A stretch of DNA of 64,000 bases from Saccharopolyspora soli (GTDB taxonomy: Bacteria > Actinomycetota > Actinomycetes > Mycobacteriales > Pseudonocardiaceae): contig NZ_JALBWV010000004.1 in assembly GCF_022678645.1 (NCBI RefSeq), positions 124,001 to 188,000 on the forward strand. The letters run 5' to 3'. The translations under genes were made by a program, and so were the position numbers. This document shows positions 8,755-17,753 of this stretch, piece after piece. Every line of letters starts with the position of its first letter. Position 1 is the stretch's first letter. The notes below the pieces were generated by a model. It made no database searches. It was not told the DNA's origin and saw only the letters and a list, made by a program, of their open reading frames with translations.

Positions 8755-10074
8755 TCAGTCGTGCAGCAAGGATTCGACGCGATGGCCGCTGATCGACGCG
8801 TCGAGCACCTGCACGGTGTGCGCCATCGCGAGGCGCTCGCCGCGGCGCTCCAGTGCGGTGCGGATCTGCATCGAGCATCCCGGGTTGGCTGTCACCAGCA
8901 GTTTCGCTCCGGTGTTGAGGACGTTCTCGGCCTTGCGGTCGCCGAGTTCACGCGCGGCTTCCGGTTGGAGCAGGTTGTAGACCCCGGCGGAACCGCAGCA
9001 CAGTTCACCGCGGTTGATCTCCTTGATTTCGAGTCCGGGGATCGCTCGCAGCAACTCCCGCGGCTGCGAACGGATGCCCTGTCCGTGCGCCAAGTGGCAC
9101 GCATCGTGGTAGGCGATCTGCACGGGCAGCGGGTGGCGTTCGGCAACCGGACCGAGTTCGACGAGCAGTTCGGAGATGTCCCGCACGCGGGCGGAGAACC
9201 GCTTGGCGCGCTCGGCGTATTCCGGATCGTCCTGGAGCAGCCGCGGATACTCCTTCAACGTGGACCCGCAGCCCGCCGAATTGATGACGACGTAGTCCAC
9301 ACCGGACTGTTCGAAGGTGTCCAGCAGTTGGCGGGCGAGCTTGATCGCCTCCGGCTCCCGACCGGTGTGCTCGCTGAGCGCGCCGCAGCACCCTTGCGCT
9401 GGCGGAATCACGACGTCGCAGCCTTCGGCGGCGAGGATGCGCGCCGTTGCCGCGTTGACGTCGGGGAAGAACGCGCTCTGCACGCAGCCGGTGATCATCC
9501 CGACGACCGCGCGGCGCTTGCCCTGCGCGGGAACCCGGTGCCCCAGCTTCGGCGCTCGGTTGATCGGCGGAGCCAGGGATTCCATCACCTGCAGTCCGTC
9601 CGGCAGTTTGGCCAGCAGCCCGGTCCGCTTCAGCAGAGCGCCGATGCCGAGTCGCTGGTAGAGCGCGAGCGGTCCGCGCATCGCCTTGAGCCGTCGTGGA
9701 TACGGGAACAGCGTGAAGATCGCTGCGCGCAGGAAGCGTTCCCAGCGTCCTCGCTGGTGCCGCCGCTCGACCTGGGCTCGGGTCTCGGTGATCAGCGTGC
9801 CGTACTGCACACCGGACGGGCAGGCGGTCACGCACGCCATGCAGCCGAGGCAGGCGTCGAAATGCCCGACCATGTTGTCGGTCAACGGCTCGCCTTCGAG
9901 CCCTTCCTTCATCAGGTAGATGCGCCCGCGCGGCGAGTCCATCTCCTCGCCCCACAGGTCGTAGGTGGGGCAACTGGGCAGGCAGAATCCACAGTGGACG
10001 CAGTCGTCGACTAGTTCGCGCTGCGGTGGGTGCAACGCGTCGAAGGCGCCTGGACGGGCCGGGGTCTCGGTCAT
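8755..10074 (-). CDS. glcF: Glycolate oxidase iron-sulfur subunit GlcF
   Basis: GlcF passes electrons from the flavin subunits of glycolate oxidase to the membrane quinone pool through Fe-S clusters. The 439-residue protein has two ferredoxin-like Cys sets at the N-terminus, CVHCGFCLPSCP and CLGCMACVTACP. It also has two CCG-domain motifs, GCCGALSEHTG near residue 222 and ELCCGSAGVYN near residue 360. The ATG at 10074 overlaps the glcE stop by one base (TGATG), so the two are translationally coupled. The reading frame stays open for about 270 codons upstream, but that part is antisense-like sequence inside glcE and is not used. It is the last gene of glcDEF. Confidence 0.92.
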   Translation of the reverse strand: MTETPARPGAFDALHPPQRELVDDCVHCGFCLPSCPTYDLWGEEMDSPRGRIYLMKEGLEGEPLTDNMVGHFDACLGCMACVTACPSGVQYGTLITETRAQVERRHQRGRWERFLRAAIFTLFPYPRRLKAMRGPLALYQRLGIGALLKRTGLLAKLPDGLQVMESLAPPINRAPKLGHRVPAQGKRRAVVGMITGCVQSAFFPDVNAATARILAAEGCDVVIPPAQGCCGALSEHTGREPEAIKLARQLLDTFEQSGVDYVVINSAGCGSTLKEYPRLLQDDPEYAERAKRFSARVRDISELLVELGPVAERHPLPVQIAYHDACHLAHGQGIRSQPRELLRAIPGLEIKEINRGELCCGSAGVYNLLQPEAARELGDRKAENVLNTGAKLLVTANPGCSMQIRTALERRGERLAMAHTVQVLDASISGHRVESLLHD

Positions 10075-11336
10075 CAGATTCCTCCCACGAACCGACCTGG
10101 TGCGAGCCGGTGTTCCGGGTCGAACTGGTCCTTGGTCCGACGCATCAAGGTCAACAAACCCGGCGAGATCGACCCCCACGGATCGATCGACTCGCGAACT
10201 CCCCGCGGTGCCCGGACGAGCACCGCGTAGTCGCAGCGGGACCGCAGCGCTGCGACGAGTTCGGTGACTGCGGTCGGATCGGCATCGCCGGGCAGCCCGG
10301 CGTGCAGCACGCCGAGACCGGCAGCGCCACGCAACGCCACTGGCAGACCGCTTGCCGAAGCAGCTTCCTGCACGACGCTCAGCAGCCGGGGCAGCGCGGC
10401 TGGCTCTGCCCCCACGCGCAGACCGATCCCAGTGGCCGGATCGAACGGGTATTGCCCCCACCATGCAGGAGCCTGTTCGAGCACTGCTGCGCGGTCTCCG
10501 AGAACAGCGGCCAGTTCGACCGCGCGAGCATGCGTGGCGTTGGGTCGGCCTTCGAGCTGCGCGCAGATCGTGATCGGCCCGCTCGGCCCCGCACGGTCGA
10601 CTTCGATGGCGGTGGGCATCGCTTGGGAATGCCGGACGATGTCGGCGGCAGCCGCGGCCGATGCGGTGTCGTCGGCCTCGATGACGATCCAGCGGTGTTC
10701 GGCGGCAGCCGGGTGGAGCCGGAAGATCGCCTCGGTGATCACGCCGAGCGTGCCGAAAGAGCCGGTGTAGAGCTTGCCGAGGTCGTAGCCCGCGACGTTC
10801 TTGACGACCTTGCCGCCTGCGGTGGTCACCGTGCCGTCGGCCCGCACGACCGTGATGCCGATGAGCAGATCGCGCACTCCACCGAAGAGGTGGCGGCACG
10901 GCCCCGACGTGCCGGTGGCGATTACTCCGCCGAGGGTCGCGGTCGGCAGCGGCTGGTCGATCGCGAGCTGCTGCCCGGCGCTGCGCACCACCTCGTTGAC
11001 CTCGACGATCGGCGTTCCGGCCAGGGCGTGCACAACCAGGTCGCCCGCGGCGTGGTCGACGACGCCGTCAGCAGCCGACACGTCGAGCAGCAGATCGACG
11101 GCATCCGGCGCGGTCCCCCAGTCGAGTTTGCTGCCGGATCCTTTGGGCACCACCCGCAAGCCGTGCTCGGCGGCGATCTTCATCGCGATCGACGCCCGTT
11201 CAGTTCCGTCCACAGTGGCCACCCATTGTGGACGGACGTCGGAAACGGTGTCGGCCGCAGTCGCCTCCCGCACGCAATCAGCGCCCAGCGCGGCCTTCAG
11301 CGCTTCGCGTGCGGCATCCTCGGTCCTAGTGGCCAT
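10074..11336 (-). CDS. glcE: Glycolate oxidase FAD-binding subunit GlcE
   Basis: GlcE is the second FAD-binding subunit of the glycolate oxidase complex that turns glycolate into glyoxylate. The 420-residue protein has the PCMH/VAO-type FAD domain: VVPKGSGSKLDWG around residue 64, PTATLGGVIATGTSGP around residue 130, and KVVKNVAGYDLGKLYTGSFG around residue 175. It ends in DPEHRLAPGRFVGG, a typical C-terminal signature of this family. The ATG at 11336 overlaps the glcD stop by one base and its own stop overlaps the glcF start by one base. A short catalytic cap domain and the conserved order D-E-F fit the standard complex. Confidence 0.92.
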   Translation of the reverse strand: MATRTEDAAREALKAALGADCVREATAADTVSDVRPQWVATVDGTERASIAMKIAAEHGLRVVPKGSGSKLDWGTAPDAVDLLLDVSAADGVVDHAAGDLVVHALAGTPIVEVNEVVRSAGQQLAIDQPLPTATLGGVIATGTSGPCRHLFGGVRDLLIGITVVRADGTVTTAGGKVVKNVAGYDLGKLYTGSFGTLGVITEAIFRLHPAAAEHRWIVIEADDTASAAAAADIVRHSQAMPTAIEVDRAGPSGPITICAQLEGRPNATHARAVELAAVLGDRAAVLEQAPAWWGQYPFDPATGIGLRVGAEPAALPRLLSVVQEAASASGLPVALRGAAGLGVLHAGLPGDADPTAVTELVAALRSRCDYAVLVRAPRGVRESIDPWGSISPGLLTLMRRTKDQFDPEHRLAPGRFVGGI

Positions 11337-12823
11337 CAGAACTGGTCCGCCAATCCCGCCTCGGTGAGTGGGTGCACGCCGCGCCGCGGTCCGGGTACCT
11401 CGCCGCAGAGCCTCGGCGTCGGGAAGACCTTGCCGGGATTGCAGATTCCGACCGGGTCGAAGGCGCAGCGCACGCGCTGCATGGTGTCCAGGTCGTCGGC
11501 GGTGAACATCCGGCCCATGTACTTGACCTTGTCCGCGCCGACCCCGTGCTCGCCGGTGATCGAACCACCGTGCTCGATGCACAGGTCGAGGATCGCGCCG
11601 GAGACCTCCTCGGCTCGTTCGTTGGCGCCGGGTTCGGCGTCGTCGAAGAGCACCAGCGGATGCAGGTTGCCGTCCCCGGCGTGGAAGACGTTCGCGACCC
11701 GCACCCCGGACTCGGCGGACAGCCGGGCGATCCGGCCGAGCACCTCGGGCAGCGCGGTCCGCGGAATCACCCCGTCCTGCACGATGTAGTCGGGGCTGAT
11801 GCGGCCCACCGCGGCGAAGGCCGACTTGCGGCCCTTCCAGATCATCGCCCGCTCCTGGTCGTCGGCGGCCACCCTGATCTCGAACGCGCCGTTGGCCTCG
11901 CAGTGCCGCTTCACCTCGGCGAAGGTGTGCTCGACCTCGGCTGCCGGGCCGTCCAGTTCGACGACCAGCACCGCTCCCGCGCCGTCCGGATAACCGCACT
12001 GCACGGCTTGTTCGGCAGCCTCGATGGCCAGCGCATCCATCATCTCGATGGCCGCCGGGGTGACTCCGGCGGCGATGATCTCCGACACCGCCGCACCCGC
12101 CTCGTCAGTCGACGGGAAGCCAGCCAGCAGGGTCTGCACCGCCTCGGGTTTGCGCAACAACCGCACGGTGATCTTGGTGACCACGCCCAGCGTGCCCTCG
12201 CTGCCGATGAACGCGCCCAACAGGTCGTAGCCGGGGTTTTCCCGCGCGGCGCCGCCGAGTTCGACGATGTCGCCGTCGGGAGTGACCACTTCGAGGGCGA
12301 GGATGTGGTTGGTGGTGAACCCGTACTTCAAGCAGTGCGCGCCACCGGAGTTCTCCGCGACGTTGCCGCCCACCGAGCACACCTGCTGGCTGGACGGGTC
12401 CGGCGCGAAGTAGTAGCCCTGCGGGGCGACTGCCTTGGTGACATCGAGGTTGATCACCCCCGGTTCCACCACGGCGCGTTCGTTGGCCAGGTCGACCTCC
12501 AGGATCCGCCGCATCTTCGAGGTCACCACCAGCACACCGGAAGCGTGCGGCAGCGCGCCGCCGGAAAGCCCGGTGCCGGAACCGCGGGCGACGAACGGGA
12601 CTTGGTGCTCAGCGCAGATCCGGACGATCTGGCGGACCTGCTCGGCGGTCTCGGGCAGCACCACCACGGCGGGCACGACCCGGTAGCTCGCCAGCCCGTC
12701 GCATTCGTAGGTGCGCAGCCGCTGCGGATCGGTGATCACCGCGTTCGGCGGAAGTACCGCCTGGAACCGCGGCACGACTTGATCGAGCGCGGGCCGCTCG
12801 GCCTCGACGCTGGTCGACTGCAT
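11336..12823 (-). CDS. glcD: Glycolate oxidase catalytic subunit GlcD
   Basis: GlcD is the flavoprotein that oxidises glycolate, and often D-lactate, in the first step of glycolate use. The protein has 495 residues, the usual length. The FAD-binding 4 domain is seen in PFVARGSGTGLSGGA near residue 78, CSVGGNVAENSGG near residue 150 and GAFIGSEGTLGVVTK near residue 205. The C-terminal FAD-oxidase domain has NVFHAGDGNLHPL and GSITGEHGVG, and ends with the common FDPVGICNPGKVFPTP. GGGAGG lies about 7 bases upstream of the ATG. It is the first gene of the operon. A putative promoter and a small palindrome lie about 60 bp upstream. Confidence 0.94.
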   Translation of the reverse strand: MQSTSVEAERPALDQVVPRFQAVLPPNAVITDPQRLRTYECDGLASYRVVPAVVVLPETAEQVRQIVRICAEHQVPFVARGSGTGLSGGALPHASGVLVVTSKMRRILEVDLANERAVVEPGVINLDVTKAVAPQGYYFAPDPSSQQVCSVGGNVAENSGGAHCLKYGFTTNHILALEVVTPDGDIVELGGAARENPGYDLLGAFIGSEGTLGVVTKITVRLLRKPEAVQTLLAGFPSTDEAGAAVSEIIAAGVTPAAIEMMDALAIEAAEQAVQCGYPDGAGAVLVVELDGPAAEVEHTFAEVKRHCEANGAFEIRVAADDQERAMIWKGRKSAFAAVGRISPDYIVQDGVIPRTALPEVLGRIARLSAESGVRVANVFHAGDGNLHPLVLFDDAEPGANERAEEVSGAILDLCIEHGGSITGEHGVGADKVKYMGRMFTADDLDTMQRVRCAFDPVGICNPGKVFPTPRLCGEVPGPRRGVHPLTEAGLADQF

Positions 12824-12879
12824 GTTCAGCCTCCCGAGAGGGATTCCGACTTACGGAAGAGCCGTTTCGGTCATCGAGA

Positions 12880-12908
12880 ACCCTAGGTTGTTCACAACAT
12901 AGATACAA
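12880..12908 (-). promoter_or_regulatory. Candidate glcD promoter with a palindrome in the spacer
   Basis: On the minus strand TTGTAT (12908-12903) and TAGGGT (12885-12880) are 17 bp apart, a fair sigma-70-like match. The spacer holds GTTGTTCACAAC (12888-12899), a perfect 5-bp inverted repeat. A repressor or activator of glycolate use could bind there; no glcC-like gene is in the window. The rest of the 0.36-kb gap to the next gene holds only repeats. Confidence 0.4.
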
Positions 12909-12985
12909 GAGGTGGACAAGATGTCCCCGCTATGACGATTGTGCCCCGCCCCACTCCCAGGATCGAGCTCCGCAGCGGTCCTGAC

Positions 12986-13173
12986 CAGAGGAAGGGAACC
13001 TTCCTGTCACCCGACCGCTGCCACCGCCCCCGATTTCGTGCGCCGCACCGCCAGTCGGCCGGGGCAAGTGACAGGAAGGTTCCCTTGCTCCCACGACGAG
13101 CCCGGCAACTGACAGGAGGTTCGCACGCTGCGGCTCCGCCCGAGCTTCGGTGACAGGAAGGTTCCCTTGCTCT
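12986..13173. repeat. Cluster of the intergenic repeat, 4 copies
   Basis: One forward copy (12986-13010), two intact reverse copies (13068-13091, 13150-13173) and one decayed reverse copy (13109-13122) are present. The copy next to the 3' end of the DUF2236 gene reads in that gene's sense. Confidence 0.88.
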
Positions 13174-13185
13174 CGGGCCGGGCCC

Positions 13186-14034
13186 TCACGGCTGCAGGTG
13201 GGCGAGGGCTTTGATCGACGGCAGGGCCGTCTTGCCCAGGCGTTCCACTGCGCGCAGGACGTGGTCACCTGGGTAGCGGTAACGCACCTGGTCCGGGACG
13301 GCCAGACCGGTGGCGCGGAACCCGCGCAGTCCGGCCGCGACGACCGGCGCCGGGTATGCCGCGCGGCCGTGCAGCCCGCGGGCCCACCCCGGCAGCGCCG
13401 AATACGCCAGGTGGCCCAGCGGCAGGTAGCCGACATTCACCGGCAGCAGCCACCACGGCGCGAACGGCCGGTGCAGGAACCGGTAGACCAGATCGGAGTC
13501 GGCCGTTCGCCGCAGCTCGGGCCGCACCTGCTTGAAGTACTCCGCCATCTCGCGGGTCGATCCCGGCACCTCCGCCGGGTCGAGGCCAACCAGTTCGGCG
13601 GACCGGCGTTGTTCGTCGAAGTAGCGGTTCAGCTGTGCGTCGGTCAGCGGAAATCCGGCGCGCCGCACCACGCTGGCGAACGACGTGACCTCGGCGCAGT
13701 GCACCCACGTCAGCAGATCTGGTTCGTCGAGGCGGATCTCCGTGCCGGTTCGCCGGTCGGTCGCCCGGAGTTTGCGGTGCACCCGGCGAACCCGCTCGGC
13801 AGCGGACTCGGCTTCGGTCGTCGTGCCGTACGTCGTGGTGGCGACGAAGTTCCCGGTGCGCATCAGACGTCCCAGCGGGTCGTCCTGGAACCGCGAGTTC
13901 TGCACGACAGCGGCCACCGCGCGAGGATGCAGCGCCTGCAAGTACAGGCTGCAAATCCCAGCGACCCACATCGTCGGATCGGCATGCAGCTGCCACGTCA
14001 CGGTCTGCGGTCCGAACAGCCCCTCATCACTCAT
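13186..14034 (-). CDS. DUF2236 (MpaB/latex-clearing-protein type) putative haem oxygenase
   Basis: The 282-residue protein belongs to the DUF2236 family, which includes MpaB and is related to the rubber oxygenase Lcp. Known members are helical and several bind haem b for oxidative chemistry. Visible family features are WQLHADPTMWVAGICSLYLQ at the N-terminus with LQALHPRAVAAV just after, then LLTWVHCAEVTSFASV near residue 107. The last carries the His that is usual in the central helix. It is the last gene of a minus-strand run of four, beginning 4 bases after the stop of the phosphodiesterase gene. The substrate is unknown; the acyl-CoA context suggests a lipid or isoprenoid, which is inference. 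Confidence 0.82.
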   Translation of the reverse strand: MSDEGLFGPQTVTWQLHADPTMWVAGICSLYLQALHPRAVAAVVQNSRFQDDPLGRLMRTGNFVATTTYGTTTEAESAAERVRRVHRKLRATDRRTGTEIRLDEPDLLTWVHCAEVTSFASVVRRAGFPLTDAQLNRYFDEQRRSAELVGLDPAEVPGSTREMAEYFKQVRPELRRTADSDLVYRFLHRPFAPWWLLPVNVGYLPLGHLAYSALPGWARGLHGRAAYPAPVVAAGLRGFRATGLAVPDQVRYRYPGDHVLRAVERLGKTALPSIKALAHLQP

Positions 14035-14038
14035 CCGC

Positions 14039-15202
14039 TCACCCGCCCAACATCAGCACCGGAACCAACTGCTCGGCCGAGGTGAGCGAGCCGTGCTGCC
14101 CGCGAAGCGCCGACTCTCCCGGCTCGACCACCGATCGGATCACCCCGGAGTCCCGCATGATCGCCAGCACGTCGCCGATGCGCGGGCGGACTTGGTCGGC
14201 GACCACGGGTCCGAACCAGCCCTCGTCGATCGCCTGCTCACCGGTGAGCACCACGCCGCGGTCCGCGATCCGCTCCCGCCACGCGGCGTGCACGTCGGCC
14301 AGCGCACCGGGTTCGACGTAGATGTGTCGAGCACGGGCCTCGCCGCCGAGCAGTCGGACACCTGCCTGCAACGCCGGATCTGTGTCGGCATCCAGTGCCT
14401 CGGCCGGGTCGACCTCGACCATGCCGTGGTCAGCGACAACGGCCAGCGCAGCAGCGGGGGGCAGCCGCTCCGCCAACGTCGTCACGAGCCGGTCGATCTG
14501 GGTCAGTTGCAGACGCCACGGCAACGAGCCGGGGCCGTGCACATGTCCGAGCAGGTCGAGGTGGCCGTGGTAGCCGTAGCACAACACCGGGCCACCGGCG
14601 CCGAGTGCGGCGAGCAGTTGGGCAGCCAAATCGCCGAGCGCGTGCAGGCCGTGGAACTCGCCACCGCGGAACGCCGCCCGGGTCAGGCCGGTGCCCTTGA
14701 ATTCGGCAGGCACCGCGGTTCGTACGTCGATGCCTGCCGCCGCCGCTCGTTCCAGCATCGTTGGTGTCGGCTGGACCTGCTCCGGCGGCCAACGGTCCAG
14801 CAGGCTGCGGCGATTTCCGGCCGAATCCCGCACCGTGCCGTGCGTTCCCCAGCTCAGCGGGTGCAGGAGTCCGCCGGAGGGCTCGGCGAAGGTGTAACCG
14901 ACCAAGCCGTGCTCGCCAGCGCATCTGCCGGTGCCCAGCGAGGTGACGCTGGTGACCGTGGTGGTCGGGAAGCCAGCCTTCAACGGCGGGGAAGTCAGCA
15001 GACTCGCCATGAACGGCGCATCCGCCGCGTGCTCGCGCAGCAGGTCCCAGCCGAGTCCATCGATCAGCAGCACCGCAGCGTTTCGGCAGGCCGGGAATCC
15101 GATGCTGTCGGCGAATCGCGGCACCCCCATCGCGCCGAGCAGCGACGGCAGCACATCGGACAGCGCGCGCCCGTCATGGTCGGGAGAGACGATCCAGTCC
15201 AT
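14039..15202 (-). CDS. Alkaline-phosphatase-superfamily phosphodiesterase/nucleotide pyrophosphatase
   Basis: This 387-residue protein is of the type I phosphodiesterase/nucleotide pyrophosphatase family. Metal-site features are visible: LLIDGLGWD near residue 46 with the first Asp, the nucleophile Thr region GFPTTTVTSVTSLGTG near residue 77, VVADHGMVEVD near residue 264 with Asp-His ligands, and GEHGLVGYTF. No signal peptide is obvious, so it may be cytoplasmic, as in many actinobacterial homologues. GGAGGGAGG precedes the ATG. It lies 22 bp after the acyl-CoA dehydrogenase stop and 4 bp before the DUF2236 start, so it is operonic. The natural substrate is unknown. Confidence 0.85.
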   Translation of the reverse strand: MDWIVSPDHDGRALSDVLPSLLGAMGVPRFADSIGFPACRNAAVLLIDGLGWDLLREHAADAPFMASLLTSPPLKAGFPTTTVTSVTSLGTGRCAGEHGLVGYTFAEPSGGLLHPLSWGTHGTVRDSAGNRRSLLDRWPPEQVQPTPTMLERAAAAGIDVRTAVPAEFKGTGLTRAAFRGGEFHGLHALGDLAAQLLAALGAGGPVLCYGYHGHLDLLGHVHGPGSLPWRLQLTQIDRLVTTLAERLPPAAALAVVADHGMVEVDPAEALDADTDPALQAGVRLLGGEARARHIYVEPGALADVHAAWRERIADRGVVLTGEQAIDEGWFGPVVADQVRPRIGDVLAIMRDSGVIRSVVEPGESALRGQHGSLTSAEQLVPVLMLGG

Positions 15203-15224
15203 GGCGCACTGCCTCCCTCCGGGG

Positions 15225-16367
15225 TCAGAATCCCATTGAACGCCCGATGATCTCCTTCATGATCTCGGTGGTGCCGCCGTAGATCGTCTGGATCCGGGTG
15301 TCCAGGTACGCCTTGGCGACCGGGTATTCCGCCATGTAGCCGTAGCCGCCGTGCAGTTGCAGGCAGCGGTCCACGACCCGCTTGTTCAGTTCGCTGAGCC
15401 ACCACTTGGCCATCGCGGCGTGCTCGGCATCCAGTTCACCGCGAACGTGGTCCCGGACGCAACGATCGGCGAACACCCGACCGATCTCGACCTCGGTGGC
15501 CATCTCGGCCAACTCGAAGCGGACGTGCTGGAACTTGCCGATCGGACGGCCGAATGCGGTGCGGTCCCGGCAGTAGTCCTTGGTGATCTCCAGGACCTTC
15601 GCGGCGGAGGCAGCCGAAGCCACCGCGATCGACAGCCGCTCCTGCGGCAGGTTCTGCATCAGGTGGATGAAGCCCTGGCCTTCCACGCCCAGCAGGTTGC
15701 GCGCTGGCACCCGCACGTCATTGAAGAACAGCTCCGCGGTGTCCTGCGACTTCTGGCCGATCTTGTCGAGGTTGCGGCCGCGTTCGAAGCCTGGCGTGCC
15801 GCGCTCCACCACCAGCAGGCTGATGCCTTCGTGCCCGGCGTCCGGGTCGGTGCGGGCCACCACGATCACCAGGTCGGCGAGGATGCCGTTGCTGATGAAC
15901 GTCTTCTGCCCGTTGATGACGAAGTCGTCACCGTCGCGCACCGCGGTCGTGCGGATGCCCTGCAGGTCGCTGCCCGCGCCCGGCTCGGTCATGGCGATCG
16001 CGGTGATGATCTCACCCCGGCAGAAACCGGGCAGCCAGCGCTGCTTCTGCTCCTCGGTGGCCAGTTTGATCAGGTACGGCGCGATGATGTCGTTGTGCAG
16101 CGGGGAGCCGAAGCCGGAGATGCCCGCGTTGACCAGTTCCTCGTCGAAGACCGCGTTGAACCGGAAGTCGTCGACGCCACCACCGCCGTATTGCTCGTCA
16201 ACGGCGAAGCCGAGCAGCCCCTGAGCACCGGCGGCCAGCCACGCCTCGCGGCTGACCATCCCGGCGGCTTCCCACTCCTCGACGTGCGGCACGAGTTCCT
16301 TGTTGATGAACGTGCGCACCGTCTCGCGGAACGCCTCGTGCTCGGGTTCGAACAACTCCCTGCGCAT
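15225..16367 (-). CDS. Acyl-CoA dehydrogenase (long-chain/LCAD-like)
   Basis: This FAD enzyme, 380 residues from the chosen start, introduces the alpha-beta double bond into acyl-CoA. Features are AMTEPGAGSDLQGI near residue 126, FISNG, the helix LPQERLSIAVASA and the C-terminal IYGGTTEIMKE. In medium-chain enzymes the catalytic Glu sits in the YEGT motif; here that position is Gly, while Glu is kept in LPQERL as in LCAD-type enzymes. The ATG at 16367 has AAGGAAG upstream. An in-frame ATG at 16403 exists but abuts a repeat copy and lacks a ribosome site. It lies downstream of an AMACR-like gene, which suggests degradation of methyl-branched acyl-CoAs. Confidence 0.9.
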   Translation of the reverse strand: MRRELFEPEHEAFRETVRTFINKELVPHVEEWEAAGMVSREAWLAAGAQGLLGFAVDEQYGGGGVDDFRFNAVFDEELVNAGISGFGSPLHNDIIAPYLIKLATEEQKQRWLPGFCRGEIITAIAMTEPGAGSDLQGIRTTAVRDGDDFVINGQKTFISNGILADLVIVVARTDPDAGHEGISLLVVERGTPGFERGRNLDKIGQKSQDTAELFFNDVRVPARNLLGVEGQGFIHLMQNLPQERLSIAVASAASAAKVLEITKDYCRDRTAFGRPIGKFQHVRFELAEMATEVEIGRVFADRCVRDHVRGELDAEHAAMAKWWLSELNKRVVDRCLQLHGGYGYMAEYPVAKAYLDTRIQTIYGGTTEIMKEIIGRSMGF

Positions 16368-16403
16368 CGGTTCAAGCTTCCTTTCGATGTCCGCGCCGGT
16401 CAT

Positions 16404-16532
16404 GCGAGGAAGGGAACCTTCCTGTCACCGCGGCCCCGGCGAGACCGCAGCATGGGAACCTTCCTGTCACCGCCCGGCCAGGTCCAGCCGTGGTCGGCGG
16501 GCGGGTGCGAGGAAGGGAACCTTCCTGCCATC
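16404..16532 (+). repeat. Cluster of the intergenic repeat, 3 copies
   Basis: Three forward copies (16404-16429, 16450-16471, 16507-16532) lie between two same-direction minus-strand genes. Here the copies read antisense to the gene whose 3' end they follow, an exception to the usual orientation. Confidence 0.88.
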
Positions 16533-16568
16533 CCACCCCCGGTCGGAGGCTGGCGGTGGTATCGGCGC

Positions 16569-17702
16569 TCATGATTTCCCTGGGCTGATCGCGCCGGATT
16601 CGAGTAGTTCGATCGGGATCTTCCAGTCCCGCACCACCGCTTCGGCGTCGGCTCCGGACGCGGCCACCGATCGCACCGGCGGGTTGGGAGTGCGGCTGAA
16701 CCGCGGCGCGGGCGCCGGTTGCAGTGCCCCGTCGCGCCGCACCAGCGTCTCGCGCGCCACGATGTGCGGGTGCGTTTCGGCCTCCGCCATGGACAGCACC
16801 GGGGCGACGCACGCATCGGAGTTGGCGAACACCTCGGCCCACTCCTGGCGGGTGCGCTGCCGGAAGGTATCCGCGAGCCGCTCGCGCAGTTGCGGCCAGT
16901 TCGCCGGATCGTCGCGGTCGGGCATCTCGCCCGCCAGCCCCAGTCGATCCAGCAACTCCGCGTAGAACTGCGGTTCCAGCGCGCCGAGCGAGACGTACTC
17001 GCCGTCGGCGGTTTCGTAGATGTCGTAGTACGGGGCACCGGTGTCGAGCAGGTTCGTGCCGCGCTCGGTGCGCCAACCACCGGTTGCCAGCATGCTGAAC
17101 AGCATGGTCCCCAGGTGCGCCGCACCGTCCACAATGGCCGCATCGACCACCTGGCCACGACCGCTGGTGCGGGCCTCCAGCAGCGCGGCGAGCACACCGA
17201 CCGCCAGATACATCGCGCCGCCGCCGAAATCACCGAGCAGATTCGCCGGGACCTGCGGCGGGCCGCCCTTGCGGCCGATGGCGTGCAGCATGCCGGTGAG
17301 CGCGATGTAGTCGATGTCGTGCCCGGCGGTGGCCGCCAGCGGACCGTGCTGGCCCCAGCCGGTCATCCGCCCGTAGACCAGCTTCGGGTTCACCGCCCAG
17401 CACTGCTCCGGGCCCACGCCCAACCGCTCGGTGACACCGGGCCGCAGCCCTTCCAACAGCACGTCCGCGCGCTCGGCAAGCGCGAGCACTGCCTGCGCAC
17501 CACGCTCGTGCTTGAGATCCACCTGCACGGAGCGCTTGCCGCGGTTGAGCAGGTCGTGCGTGTTGTCCGAGGCGGTCGGCCGGTCCACCCGCACCACGTC
17601 GGCGCCCAGGTCGGCCAACAGCATCGCGCTGAAAGGCGCCGGACCGATACCGGCGAGTTCCACGACCCTGACCCCGGCCAGCGGTCCGCCTGTTCCCGTC
17701 AC
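16569..17702 (-). CDS. CoA-transferase family III protein, alpha-methylacyl-CoA racemase-like
   Basis: The 377-residue protein belongs to the CaiB/BaiF family and matches the racemase (AMACR/Mcr) branch. AMACRs interconvert the 2R and 2S forms of 2-methylacyl-CoAs so that beta-oxidation can proceed. The CoA-binding start LAGIGPAPFSAMLLADLGAD lies near residue 16. The racemase His and Asp are in AGHDIDY and LGDFGGG, and a Glu is in SLGALEPQF, corresponding to the three catalytic residues known from mycobacterial Mcr. The GTG at 17702 has GGAGAGG about 6 bases upstream; 13 further codons are open before it but lack a site. It heads the operon with the acyl-CoA dehydrogenase and has a 19-bp operator upstream. 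Confidence 0.86.
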   Translation of the reverse strand: MTGTGGPLAGVRVVELAGIGPAPFSAMLLADLGADVVRVDRPTASDNTHDLLNRGKRSVQVDLKHERGAQAVLALAERADVLLEGLRPGVTERLGVGPEQCWAVNPKLVYGRMTGWGQHGPLAATAGHDIDYIALTGMLHAIGRKGGPPQVPANLLGDFGGGAMYLAVGVLAALLEARTSGRGQVVDAAIVDGAAHLGTMLFSMLATGGWRTERGTNLLDTGAPYYDIYETADGEYVSLGALEPQFYAELLDRLGLAGEMPDRDDPANWPQLRERLADTFRQRTRQEWAEVFANSDACVAPVLSMAEAETHPHIVARETLVRRDGALQPAPAPRFSRTPNPPVRSVAASGADAEAVVRDWKIPIELLESGAISPGKS

Positions 17703-17753
17703 GCCACACCTCTCCGCAACCTCGCGCACCGCAAGAATCACGACGCAGTCAGT

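Noticed and set aside
10075-10899. N-terminal extension of GlcF
   Set aside because: The frame is open, but the segment lies in the shifted frame of glcE; the TGATG overlap at 10074 defines the real start.
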